From: Candidatus Jordarchaeia archaeon
Lineage (GTDB): Archaea; Asgardarchaeota; Jordiarchaeia; Jordiarchaeales; Jordiarchaeaceae
Length of the DNA stretch: 37,585 nt
Assembly: GCA_018383815.1 (NCBI GenBank)
Contig: JAHAWU010000021.1
Coordinates: 1-37,585, forward strand
Reading direction: 5' to 3'
Shown: positions 7,452 through 15,218 of the stretch, piece after piece
Layout of the letters: each line of letters begins with the position of its first letter
Position numbering within the stretch: the first letter of the stretch is position 1
Notes under the pieces: model-generated
Told to the model about the DNA's origin: nothing
The model's database searches: none
What the model saw: the letters and a program-made list of their open reading frames with translations, nothing else
Made by a program: the position numbers and the translations under genes

Positions 7452-8150
7452 GTGCCTAAAAATTTAGAAATAATTGGTTGGTGGTTCGTGTTGGAGAAGG
7501 AAGGGCTTGATAAGGTTTGGCTTTTTCAATGGTTCCTGCAGGTTGCGGGTAGGATTCAAAAAATTTTGGGAAAAGAGTATATGCGGATAGCCATATACCA
7601 CATGGGGAACTATGTTAGTAGCAGAGTCGGTGAGAAAAGACCAGACTTGGACTCTTTGGACAAATTTAGGGTCTATGGTTTGCAGGTGATGGGGAGGGTT
7701 GAGGATCCCTGGAATTCTGTGCTTTACGGAATTCTTGAGGCTGATAGGGATTATAGAGCCTCTCTAAAAAGAGGGGAGAGCGGATTCAATAAGGTGTCAC
7801 AACTAGTTTTAGAGGCCAGCATGGTGGGAAAAGAGCCTTTTAAAACTCAAAGCATTTGTGAAGCGGCCCAGAAATACTCTGAGTTTCTCAAATCCATAAG
7901 ACTTGACCTTCCCGCCTCCGTTCAAGAAGTTGACGCGGACACCATAAATGTGGTTGTTGGTGACTGTTTGTGTAAGGGTTGCTGTAGGGCGGTACAGGCG
8001 GAGAAACTGTTTAGAGACGATGGGACACCCTATTGCTGGGCTCTAAAAATAAATTGCTCCGGAATTTCACAACTGTCAAACAGCACTGTGGAATACCGAT
8101 TACTGGAATTCGATAAGCCCCACTGTAGAGGAATAATCCTCAGGCTCTAA
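7452..8150 (+). CDS. Cysteine-rich protein, paralogue of the gene at 31694
   Basis: Unrecognised protein of 232 residues from GTG 7452, or 220 from GTG 7488, which has GGTTGGTGG just upstream and may be the real start. The N-terminal 160 residues are helical. The C-terminal domain has Cys172, Cys174, Cys177, Cys178, Cys195, Cys202 and Cys225. The protein at 31694-32377 has the same arrangement: C-x-C at the start, then cysteines 23, 30 and 53 residues after the first, ending EFDKPHC against KFDQPTC. The pattern suggests metal or cluster binding; it vaguely recalls V4R-type domains, but I cannot assign one. It follows the recombinase by 45 bases and may be cargo of the same unit. No membrane segment. 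Confidence 0.7.
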   Translation: MPKNLEIIGWWFVLEKEGLDKVWLFQWFLQVAGRIQKILGKEYMRIAIYHMGNYVSSRVGEKRPDLDSLDKFRVYGLQVMGRVEDPWNSVLYGILEADRDYRASLKRGESGFNKVSQLVLEASMVGKEPFKTQSICEAAQKYSEFLKSIRLDLPASVQEVDADTINVVVGDCLCKGCCRAVQAEKLFRDDGTPYCWALKINCSGISQLSNSTVEYRLLEFDKPHCRGIILRL

Positions 8151-8189
8151 ACCTTTTGTTAACTATTCTATTTCTGGTACCTTTGAATT

Positions 8190-8318
8190 GGTATTACTTT
8201 ATTGCCTCCAAACTGCCTCCAAAATGATTTACGAAAAATAGAAACTGTTGACGAAAAATAGAAAACTATTCAGCAAAAACACCAAAAACAAAAAGTAAAA
8301 AGAAAAATTAAACAAATA
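8190..8318 (-). repeat. Inverted repeat B of the 4.1-kb recombinase unit
   Basis: A 129-bp A-rich (plus strand) segment, inverted partner of 4244-4370. Positions 8200-8221 are the identical 22-bp core. It lies between the converging ends of the cysteine-rich gene and the 674-residue receptor gene. The octamer ATATTATT occurs just outside both arms (4236-4243 and 8352-8359) in the same orientation and could be a target duplication, but it is AT-rich and 34 bases away from arm B. Confidence 0.8.
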
Positions 8319-8437
8319 GAAAAAAATAAAACGAAAACAGTTAAAAATTAAAATATTATTCGGCCATCATGAAAATTTTCAGGCAACCGTAACTTCTACC
8401 TGCTCGCACGGCTTAGTGAAAAAGGGGAGCTGCGGGA

Positions 8438-10462
8438 TTATTTTTCTTTGATTTTATCTAGTTTTTGGATGAGGTTCAGCAGATCTTTTTGAAGCCTTTG
8501 CTTTTGTTCAATGTCTGTGGATGTTATGGTGCCCTGCATTTCTTTCTTTTCCAATTCGTCTATTTCCGCTTTTATTTCGAGAATGCGGCTTTGGAGTTTC
8601 TCTATTTCTTTTACAAGTTTTGGTTTGGTTTCCTTTGCTAGCTGTGAGGGTGTTCTCTGTAGGAAGAGGCTGGCATAAAGGTAGTCCTTCTGAACCTTGT
8701 CGTACAGTGCCTCGGTCTTGTACCTCTCGTAGATGTATTTTTTGAAATCTATTTCTCCTGAGTCATACTTGGATTTTAGTTTCTCCAGTTTTTCTCCGTA
8801 CTCGTTCACTTTTTCTTGGAGTTTTTGGCGGTTCTTGGAAAGTTTCATCATTTTTTGCATCTGCAGCTTGTGCACCTTTTCCAGGTCGATTATGGAGGCC
8901 AAGATGATGGGGAAGGCTTCGGCGAACTGGGACACTTCGCCCTTCCAGCTTTCCAGCTGTTTCCCGTATTCTTGCCCTATCCTTACTAGGAAATCGTGGA
9001 GCTTGCCCCTAATCCATATTTCCTCATCCAAGCCTATGGTTCCAGTGATGCAGGTTGCGGTGAGTAACTTGGTATCCTCGCGAATAAATGTGCCGAAATC
9101 TGTTCCCAGCCTTTTCAAGCCACCAACCTTCATTTCTTCCAGAAATGTTTTGATTGCAGACATGAAGCCGGAAACCAGAGTCATATCCTTCTGCATAGAA
9201 ATAAAATCAAAGGACCATAACATGCTTCCAGAAGGGTTGTGGTCAACAATAATGCTTTCCAAGTTTCTCATAGCGTTTAGGGGAACTCTTCTCCTCCTAT
9301 AAGCTGCGTAGCCTGAAGCAGCGGCTGCGGAAACTGCTCCAATTACACCAATAATTAGGAAGTTGCGGGATCTTTCCTGGTTCTGAACCAAAGTTGTGAG
9401 GGAATAGATTTGAGAGAGTCTCTCCATTAAGAGGTTCATAAGGAGACTGGTGCCCTGAACATCAATGGTTAAACCAAAGGTGACTGGTTCAAACCATGTG
9501 GAATTAAATGAAAAAACTAAAACATCTGTAGAGCCCAGATTACTTATGTTACAGAAACCACTATTCTCACCCGTGTCCTCCACACTGAAAACATTGTTTC
9601 CACTGATAACTTGTAGGCTTATCTGGGAAGGACGGGGATGTTCTGGAGTGCCATCACTACTTACACTCACATATATTCTCATGGAGAAATCTATATTGAG
9701 AGGTTCCCAAGTCATTGGCGTTGTGGATGTTAAGTTGTATGCAGGCCCATAGTCTCCTTCCTCGGTATCCTCATGGTACATCCAGAAGAATTCTTTGTAG
9801 GTTGCTTTTTGTCTTAGGGCTAGGAAAAAGGATGAGTTATCTGTGTGGCTCACGTTCAAAGCCACTGGGCCACCCAAGAGCGATACGATGTTTAGCGTTT
9901 TCCACCCATTCTCAAAAATTACATCAATTTCTTCTTTCCACTCTGTTATATTTTGGTCTGGTTCAATTCTTTCTCCCGTTGAATTCCAGGTAGCGTTAAA
10001 TATTGCAAAATCAACTTTTTTAGCAAGTTTACCACCAATCAGGTATAGGCTAACGTTGTAGAGGTAACATGATTGGCTTAATTTGAAGATCATGGCATAG
10101 GTCTGGCCAAGCAGAGACTCTGCGTCGCTGGGACTCTCAGCGGTACGTATAGTGTAATTTGCGGCGTGAACATTTGATACGTTGAAGCCTACACGGTCAA
10201 CAAGCGAGACGCTCGGCAGCCTAATGGTTAGCAGGGTTCCACTCGTTATGCTGGGATATTCCACATAGTATAACTGATCCTTCGAAGTCAAAGGGTGGTG
10301 TTGAACATTTTGGACTGCAACCCAAGAATTTAAGCCCATAAACTGGGATTTCATCGAAGCATCGGAAAAACAAGTCAAGGGAAGCACTAGGGCACATGTG
10401 AAAAGCACCACAAAAAAGGTTAAAATTATTTTACTCGTCCACAAGTTTTTAAACCTAAACAA
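8438..10462 (-). CDS. Single-span surface receptor with longin/roadblock-like cytoplasmic domain
   Basis: Protein of 674 residues: signal segment 11-30, ectodomain about 40-365 rich in N-glycosylation sequons, one membrane helix 367-388 followed by YRRRR, then a 274-residue cytoplasmic tail. The tail begins with an alpha/beta domain (residues 400-500: SIIVDH, LWSFDF, LVSGFMSAIKTF), which looks like a longin/roadblock-type fold. It continues as coiled coil with two SHOCT-like pieces (YDSGEIDFKKYIYE, MQGTITSTDIEQK). The tail aligns without gaps to that of the 15219-18452 protein, and ectodomain residues 130-335 are also related. The role is inferred to be envelope sensing coupled to a small GTPase. 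The annotated TTG start lacks a ribosome site; an ATG pair at 10488/10485 with AAGGTG upstream is one base out of frame. Confidence 0.75.
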   Translation of the reverse strand: MFRFKNLWTSKIILTFFVVLFTCALVLPLTCFSDASMKSQFMGLNSWVAVQNVQHHPLTSKDQLYYVEYPSITSGTLLTIRLPSVSLVDRVGFNVSNVHAANYTIRTAESPSDAESLLGQTYAMIFKLSQSCYLYNVSLYLIGGKLAKKVDFAIFNATWNSTGERIEPDQNITEWKEEIDVIFENGWKTLNIVSLLGGPVALNVSHTDNSSFFLALRQKATYKEFFWMYHEDTEEGDYGPAYNLTSTTPMTWEPLNIDFSMRIYVSVSSDGTPEHPRPSQISLQVISGNNVFSVEDTGENSGFCNISNLGSTDVLVFSFNSTWFEPVTFGLTIDVQGTSLLMNLLMERLSQIYSLTTLVQNQERSRNFLIIGVIGAVSAAAASGYAAYRRRRVPLNAMRNLESIIVDHNPSGSMLWSFDFISMQKDMTLVSGFMSAIKTFLEEMKVGGLKRLGTDFGTFIREDTKLLTATCITGTIGLDEEIWIRGKLHDFLVRIGQEYGKQLESWKGEVSQFAEAFPIILASIIDLEKVHKLQMQKMMKLSKNRQKLQEKVNEYGEKLEKLKSKYDSGEIDFKKYIYERYKTEALYDKVQKDYLYASLFLQRTPSQLAKETKPKLVKEIEKLQSRILEIKAEIDELEKKEMQGTITSTDIEQKQRLQKDLLNLIQKLDKIKEK

Positions 10463-10517
10463 TAAGCCGCACTGCCCCGTCGCATCATTGTCTACACCTT
10501 AAATTAGAACAAACAAG

Positions 10518-10527
10518 TATTATAAAA
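10518..10527 (-). promoter_or_regulatory. TATA box of the 674-residue receptor gene
   Basis: Minus-strand TTTTATAATA predicts a transcript start near 10497. That places AAGGTG and ATGATG (10488, 10485) at the very 5' end of the message, which favours the ATG pair over the TTG at 10462 as start. The ATG frame ends after 20 codons unless one base is added, for example to the A5 run near 10447. Confidence 0.45.
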
Positions 10528-10776
10528 CTTACCCAAAAAATAGGCAAGAAACTGCCCTCCAAAGGTTTTCAGAGTAAGGCAACCAAGAATTTGAGAAAAA
10601 GTTATGAAGCCAAAACGCACTATTCTGGAAGGAAAATAGTTTTAGGGTTAACTCATTGTTCCACTGCTATCTTAAAGTATCGATGAAATTTTTTGGCGCA
10701 AAGTATGTATTTTTGATTTTGTGGGGTATGTAAAAATGTTCCCTCAAAAAACATTTTAGGGCTCAAAAATGGAGAA

Positions 10777-10795
10777 GGAGGCTTAGGAAGCCTCC
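10777..10795. promoter_or_regulatory. Perfect 8-bp stem hairpin
   Basis: GGAGGCTT-AGG-AAGCCTCC, GC-rich in an AT-rich intergenic region. On either RNA strand it would fold strongly, and on the plus strand it contains GGAGG. It is not followed by a T-run, so it is not a classical terminator. Function unknown: RNA processing, transcript end, or protein site. Confidence 0.4.
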
Positions 10796-11053
10796 CCGAA
10801 AACAGGGCCCACAACAAAAATTACATATCCCCAAACAAAAAATACACACATTACATTGCGTCAAATTTTTTGTTCACGTTTGTAGCTGAAAAAGGCCAAT
10901 ATTGGAATTCTAAAAAGGAAGTGTGTGCGGCATAAAAATCTCAATTAACGTGGTGGAAAAAGGAAGGATGGAAAAATGGATTAAAACTTGTTCCCATATA
11001 TTTTGTAAAAAAAAGAGAAGTGTTGGGTGGTAGAGAAGGTTTTGTGGTCTCCT

Positions 11054-14000
11054 CTATTCTTCTGGGTTCTTCTCACGCTTTTCTGGTTTTTCTGGGTCCT
11101 CTGGTCCTTCGGGTTCTTTTTCTTCCTCTGCTGGTTCTACTTCTTCGGCGGGTTCTGGTTTTGGTAAATCTTTATCTTCGGTTTCTGGCTTTTCTTCTTC
11201 TGTTGGTTCTTCTTCTGCGGGTTCTTCTAGTTGTTTTATGGGTTTCTTTAGGGCTTCTCTTCTTTCTTCCTCTTCTTCTATCATTTGTAATACTTGGGCG
11301 CTGATTTCTCCTGGGACGCCTACTGATTCAAGGAGTTTTTCGCGTTGTGTGGGTGTGACTTTTTTCAACTCTAGGATTAGCGTGTGTGCTTCGTCAGGGG
11401 TCATTCCGGACTCAACTAGTAGGGGTGCTATTAATTGTTCTAACTCTACTGGAATGTAGCGCTCCTCTTTGGGTTCAATGCCCACCACAGCCAATTCTTG
11501 GCGTAGTACTGCTTCAACTACTTGGATTCTGGGTATGGGTTTAACTGTGATTTTCTCTCCGCGACTGATTTTTGTTATTAGTTCGTCGATTCTCTTCACA
11601 ATGGCTGGAATTCTAGCTCTTTTAATGTATACATAGGCAGTGAAGGATATTGTAGGTATAGCCACTGCGGAAACTACTAGTAGGAAGGTGGTCTTTGGAA
11701 TTCGGACATTAATAAGGGGTATAAATATTGACGCTTCGCCCACTGAGAGGAAAATGGGACATTGCTGGGTCTGGTAGTTGGTGAAGCTTGCAGTGATTAC
11801 TCCAAACATGTTTCCTGGGGGAAGGTTAAATGTGGGGATAAAGGTTAGGTAGACTCCGGGCATAACTTCAGTGAGGGTGAATTGCATTGAGCCAAACTGC
11901 AGGGTTACATTCGCACCGGTAAGTGGCGAGTGCGGACCAGGCGTGTGGTAGTAGAATATAATTGGCGTCAATGGTACAGAGTTCTCAACATGAATATATG
12001 GTCCGAGGTATACTACTGGTAATGAGGCGATTGGCGGAATTAGAAAAGTGTTTCCCAGAATGGTGGGAGCACCCAGAACGTTAAGAACAGCGCTTTCCTC
12101 CTTGAGCTCATAGTTGGTTTTACTAGCAGAAATTTCAAGCGTATAGCTGGAAGCACTCAGAGCAGTTGTGTCTATCGTAGCAGTGTACCTACCACCAGCA
12201 TAAGTCATAGGGCCAACGTACTCAGTGCCCTTAATGCGCCAAATAAGTGTAGCGTTATCCACTGGTTCCTCAGGAGAAGTCTGGTTATAAAAGGCGTATA
12301 TGGTTAAGTTCTCACCCCAATAAACTTGGAATGTTAAAGGAATTTCAAGCACGGTCTGAACCTGCAATATTTCCAAGCTGATGACAACAGGACTCGTGGT
12401 GTAATTATCCATAGAGAGACTCAGAGTAACAGTGTAGGTTCCAGCGTTCAATTGTCTCAGGAAATCGTAGGAAATCGAGTAGTTACCACTAGTCTCATTC
12501 ATGGTATCAGACAAGCCTGCAGGTGATATGATGAAGCTTGGGGGTGCACCGCTAATGGTCTGGTTGTTATGAGTGTCATTCAGGAGGGCATGAATAATGA
12601 AACTCGTATTCCAAGTGACAGTAATACTTGTGCTGCTCGGCAATATCACCAAGGGGAGATTGTTCAATGGGCTAATATACACAGTTAGAGGCGCAGGATA
12701 GGTGTAGCTGGCAGTGTCGCTGGGTTTAGCAGTTACCATGATGAAATAGTTCTGCCCTCCATAAAGTGTACCAAAGTCAAATGTTATACTCCATTTACCC
12801 GTAGTTGAAGGATCCTTGGTCATATTCTCAGGGCCATAAAGTATATGTTCCGTGCTGTTCTTCACCGTAAAGTTCATCCAGTCTGCATCTATGCCTTGAC
12901 CATTGGGATGTTTGATCCAGAACACGAAGGTGACGCTATCATTCCAGTAAATATTGTTGAAGAATGTCCCGTTTGCACATTCCAAGCGAGGTGTAACTTG
13001 GCCTATAGACCTATTAAGTGTGGCTAGGAAGTACTTGGAACTGTTCATCTGCACCAGTTGTCCCAAACCGCTTGGCGTTCCCTCGGGTTTACTCTCATTC
13101 ATGTTCCAAAGGGAGAAATTCTCAGTATTGGGTGGAACACTATATGTGGTGTTTATGGTTATGTTTACCTCTTGCTCGGCGTAAACATACAATGTTATTT
13201 GTGCCAGGTATTGGTCTACTGGCTGGCCGGAAATGTTATAGTCCGAAAGAGTCGCATTGGTGTAGTTTACTGAAATTTCTGCTTTTTGAACATAAGTTCC
13301 ATAGAAGTCTTGAACCAGCAGGTACAATTTGGTGACGTTCATTACAATGTTGAAGGTTGAACTGTTAACTCCGGGAATCCATGCATAATCCGCCCGCCAC
13401 ACATAAGTCAAGTAGGGGGTTGTGAGATTAGCCTCAATCCAGTATCCAGAATCATTCTCGAAAAGTTGGAAGTTACATTTCCCCAAGGAATCAGTAGATT
13501 TCGACTCGTTCACGCTGCTCCATGGAGTATTGTAAATTGTGACTGTGACATTTTCTGTGAGAGGGTTGCTGAATGGGTCAGTAACTGTGATGTTTAGATC
13601 AAAGAAAACTTTTTCCTGAGTGGCATTAACATTTATGGTAAGTGCGTGGTCTCTCTCCATCATGTTGGCAAAGGTTTCAAACTCGGACAATCCACCAGTT
13701 CCATTCCACATGTAGTTCGCAAACCGTTCATAAATGAAGCTCCCCACAGCCACCTGAGTGTTTGGCCAAGCTCTATCCCAATACTCGTAATATACATAAG
13801 AAGGTTGGTGCACTCTGTAAGACCATCCAGAAGTGCTGGGCACACTGTAAACTGGAGCTATTAGATCCACTGTTCCCATTGCCTCTCCATCACTGGTATC
13901 ATAGAATGCAAGCCACAAAGCTTTGCCAATGTCTCTGCTATTAAACTGGTTCCACCAGTTGGTATATGTGATTTTTTGTCCGGCTTCCGTCTTGTAGGTT

Positions 14001-14935
14001 AAAGTGGGCATAATTTTGTCATTAAAGACCCACTCGTTATTCCGGTACAGAGCGCTTCCATAGGCTTGATAGAATGTGGAGTTTGTTTCACAGATCCATC
14101 CCCACTCGAAGAACCGATAAGTTATGTTGGTTGTGGCGTTAACTGTGCCCCCCAGTCTCGCTAGGGTCGTATACATCACAAATAGAGGACCATCGGCCAG
14201 TATTCCATAAGAGAGTGGGGGGTATCTTGAGGTAGAATCGTAGTTGGGATAGTCGGGGTTCCAGTGGAAACCGTTACTCGTGGCGGGTTGATTGGTCCAC
14301 CATGTTCCAGAAATTTTGTTGTAACTGTTGTACAGCTTTCCTCCCTTAGCAGTTAGGGAGCAGTAGGCATCATAGTTTGAGGTGCTGAAAATGTAATTAC
14401 TACCATCCGTGGTGTAGTTTACGGTGTCTGGGTAGCTGGGCATCCAGACTGGGGCTGAATCATTATAGTAAATGTAGTAGGTGGCTGTGCTTCCCGCTGT
14501 TACATTGACGTAAAATGTTACCGTGGCGGACTGCAAATAGCTCGTCGAGGAATAGAAGGTAGTGTTCCAAACCTGGCACGGTATGGGCCCAGTCATCCAA
14601 CCCCCAGAATCATTGTAGCGATACTGTGGAACCACTATAGAACCATTATAACACGTACCATAGTCAAAGGTTAAATACACGTCAACAAGATTATTCACCC
14701 GCTCAATGTTATCTGTCTCCGTAAAGTTGACCTGCGTCCTATACCTGAAACTGGTGTTCCACCATGAAGGCTCATAGGGACTTTTCACAGCAGGCTGTGA
14801 ATATGCGGAGGGGAGAATAGTGTAGGGTGAACCAAGCAGAGAAGGCACCATAAATAGCGGGATCACCATGGACACAAGCAAGGTGAGAAGAATGACTGCT
14901 GCGGCGAGTGATAAAAGACGCCTTTTCGGAAGCAT
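11054..14935 (-). CDS. Giant surface protein with DUF2341-like domain and acidic cytoplasmic tail
   Basis: Type I membrane protein of 1293 residues. After a hydrophobic signal (about 8-35) comes a DUF2341-like region (WWNTSFRYRTQVNF, residues 57-165), then several Ig-like/beta-sandwich repeats to about 1075 with dozens of N-x-S/T sequons. One membrane helix (about 1082-1104) is followed by IKRARIPAIVKRIDELITKISRGE, split here as a basic-amphipathic segment seen in many archaeal surface proteins. A helical cytoplasmic region (1130-1220) comes next, and the last 70 residues are Glu/Pro/Lys-rich and probably disordered. It is exposed on the cell surface; adhesion or S-layer-associated structure is likely but unproven. 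ATG 14935 has GGAGGAA nine bases upstream. It lies between the two paralogous receptor genes, same strand. Confidence 0.75.
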   Translation of the reverse strand: MLPKRRLLSLAAAVILLTLLVSMVIPLFMVPSLLGSPYTILPSAYSQPAVKSPYEPSWWNTSFRYRTQVNFTETDNIERVNNLVDVYLTFDYGTCYNGSIVVPQYRYNDSGGWMTGPIPCQVWNTTFYSSTSYLQSATVTFYVNVTAGSTATYYIYYNDSAPVWMPSYPDTVNYTTDGSNYIFSTSNYDAYCSLTAKGGKLYNSYNKISGTWWTNQPATSNGFHWNPDYPNYDSTSRYPPLSYGILADGPLFVMYTTLARLGGTVNATTNITYRFFEWGWICETNSTFYQAYGSALYRNNEWVFNDKIMPTLTYKTEAGQKITYTNWWNQFNSRDIGKALWLAFYDTSDGEAMGTVDLIAPVYSVPSTSGWSYRVHQPSYVYYEYWDRAWPNTQVAVGSFIYERFANYMWNGTGGLSEFETFANMMERDHALTINVNATQEKVFFDLNITVTDPFSNPLTENVTVTIYNTPWSSVNESKSTDSLGKCNFQLFENDSGYWIEANLTTPYLTYVWRADYAWIPGVNSSTFNIVMNVTKLYLLVQDFYGTYVQKAEISVNYTNATLSDYNISGQPVDQYLAQITLYVYAEQEVNITINTTYSVPPNTENFSLWNMNESKPEGTPSGLGQLVQMNSSKYFLATLNRSIGQVTPRLECANGTFFNNIYWNDSVTFVFWIKHPNGQGIDADWMNFTVKNSTEHILYGPENMTKDPSTTGKWSITFDFGTLYGGQNYFIMVTAKPSDTASYTYPAPLTVYISPLNNLPLVILPSSTSITVTWNTSFIIHALLNDTHNNQTISGAPPSFIISPAGLSDTMNETSGNYSISYDFLRQLNAGTYTVTLSLSMDNYTTSPVVISLEILQVQTVLEIPLTFQVYWGENLTIYAFYNQTSPEEPVDNATLIWRIKGTEYVGPMTYAGGRYTATIDTTALSASSYTLEISASKTNYELKEESAVLNVLGAPTILGNTFLIPPIASLPVVYLGPYIHVENSVPLTPIIFYYHTPGPHSPLTGANVTLQFGSMQFTLTEVMPGVYLTFIPTFNLPPGNMFGVITASFTNYQTQQCPIFLSVGEASIFIPLINVRIPKTTFLLVVSAVAIPTISFTAYVYIKRARIPAIVKRIDELITKISRGEKITVKPIPRIQVVEAVLRQELAVVGIEPKEERYIPVELEQLIAPLLVESGMTPDEAHTLILELKKVTPTQREKLLESVGVPGEISAQVLQMIEEEEERREALKKPIKQLEEPAEEEPTEEEKPETEDKDLPKPEPAEEVEPAEEEKEPEGPEDPEKPEKREKNPEE

Positions 14936-15218
14936 TCTAAAAGTTCCTCCGATAAATTTCTAGAACCTATTTATGTAATCGCTTTCTCCTTAAAAATGGA
15001 AGGAATAAGTTACATACTTGTTTATAATATTTTCCGGAGACAAATATAAACCTTTTTTACGAACCCTTTGATAGCACAAATAGGTCTATGACGTGTATCT
15101 AGCGGACTATTGCCGCATGCTAACTTGAAGCAAACAGCAGTAAGTCGCATCGCAGGTTTGGAAGACTGCGGCCAGACCTCTTATTTGAAAAGGAAGGGTT
15201 GAAAAAAGGGGGAAGTTT

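Larger units (their letters stand above)
10463..11053. other. Intergenic with promoter and strong hairpin
   Basis: About 590 bases between two surface-protein genes on the minus strand. It contains the TATA-like box at 10518 and a perfect hairpin at 10777-10795 (GGAGGCTT, loop AGG, AAGCCTCC). The hairpin lies about 260 bases beyond the stop of the giant gene and 290 bases before the next start. No ORF is supported. Confidence 0.5.

Noticed and set aside
4236-8359. Octamer ATATTATT outside both inverted-repeat arms as target-site duplication
   Set aside because: AT-rich octamers recur by chance, and the right copy is 34 bases from the alignable arm; kept only as a note.
8733-9302. 189-codon plus-strand frame opposite the receptor tail
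   Set aside because: Shadow of the conserved coiled-coil/longin-like coding sequence on the minus strand.
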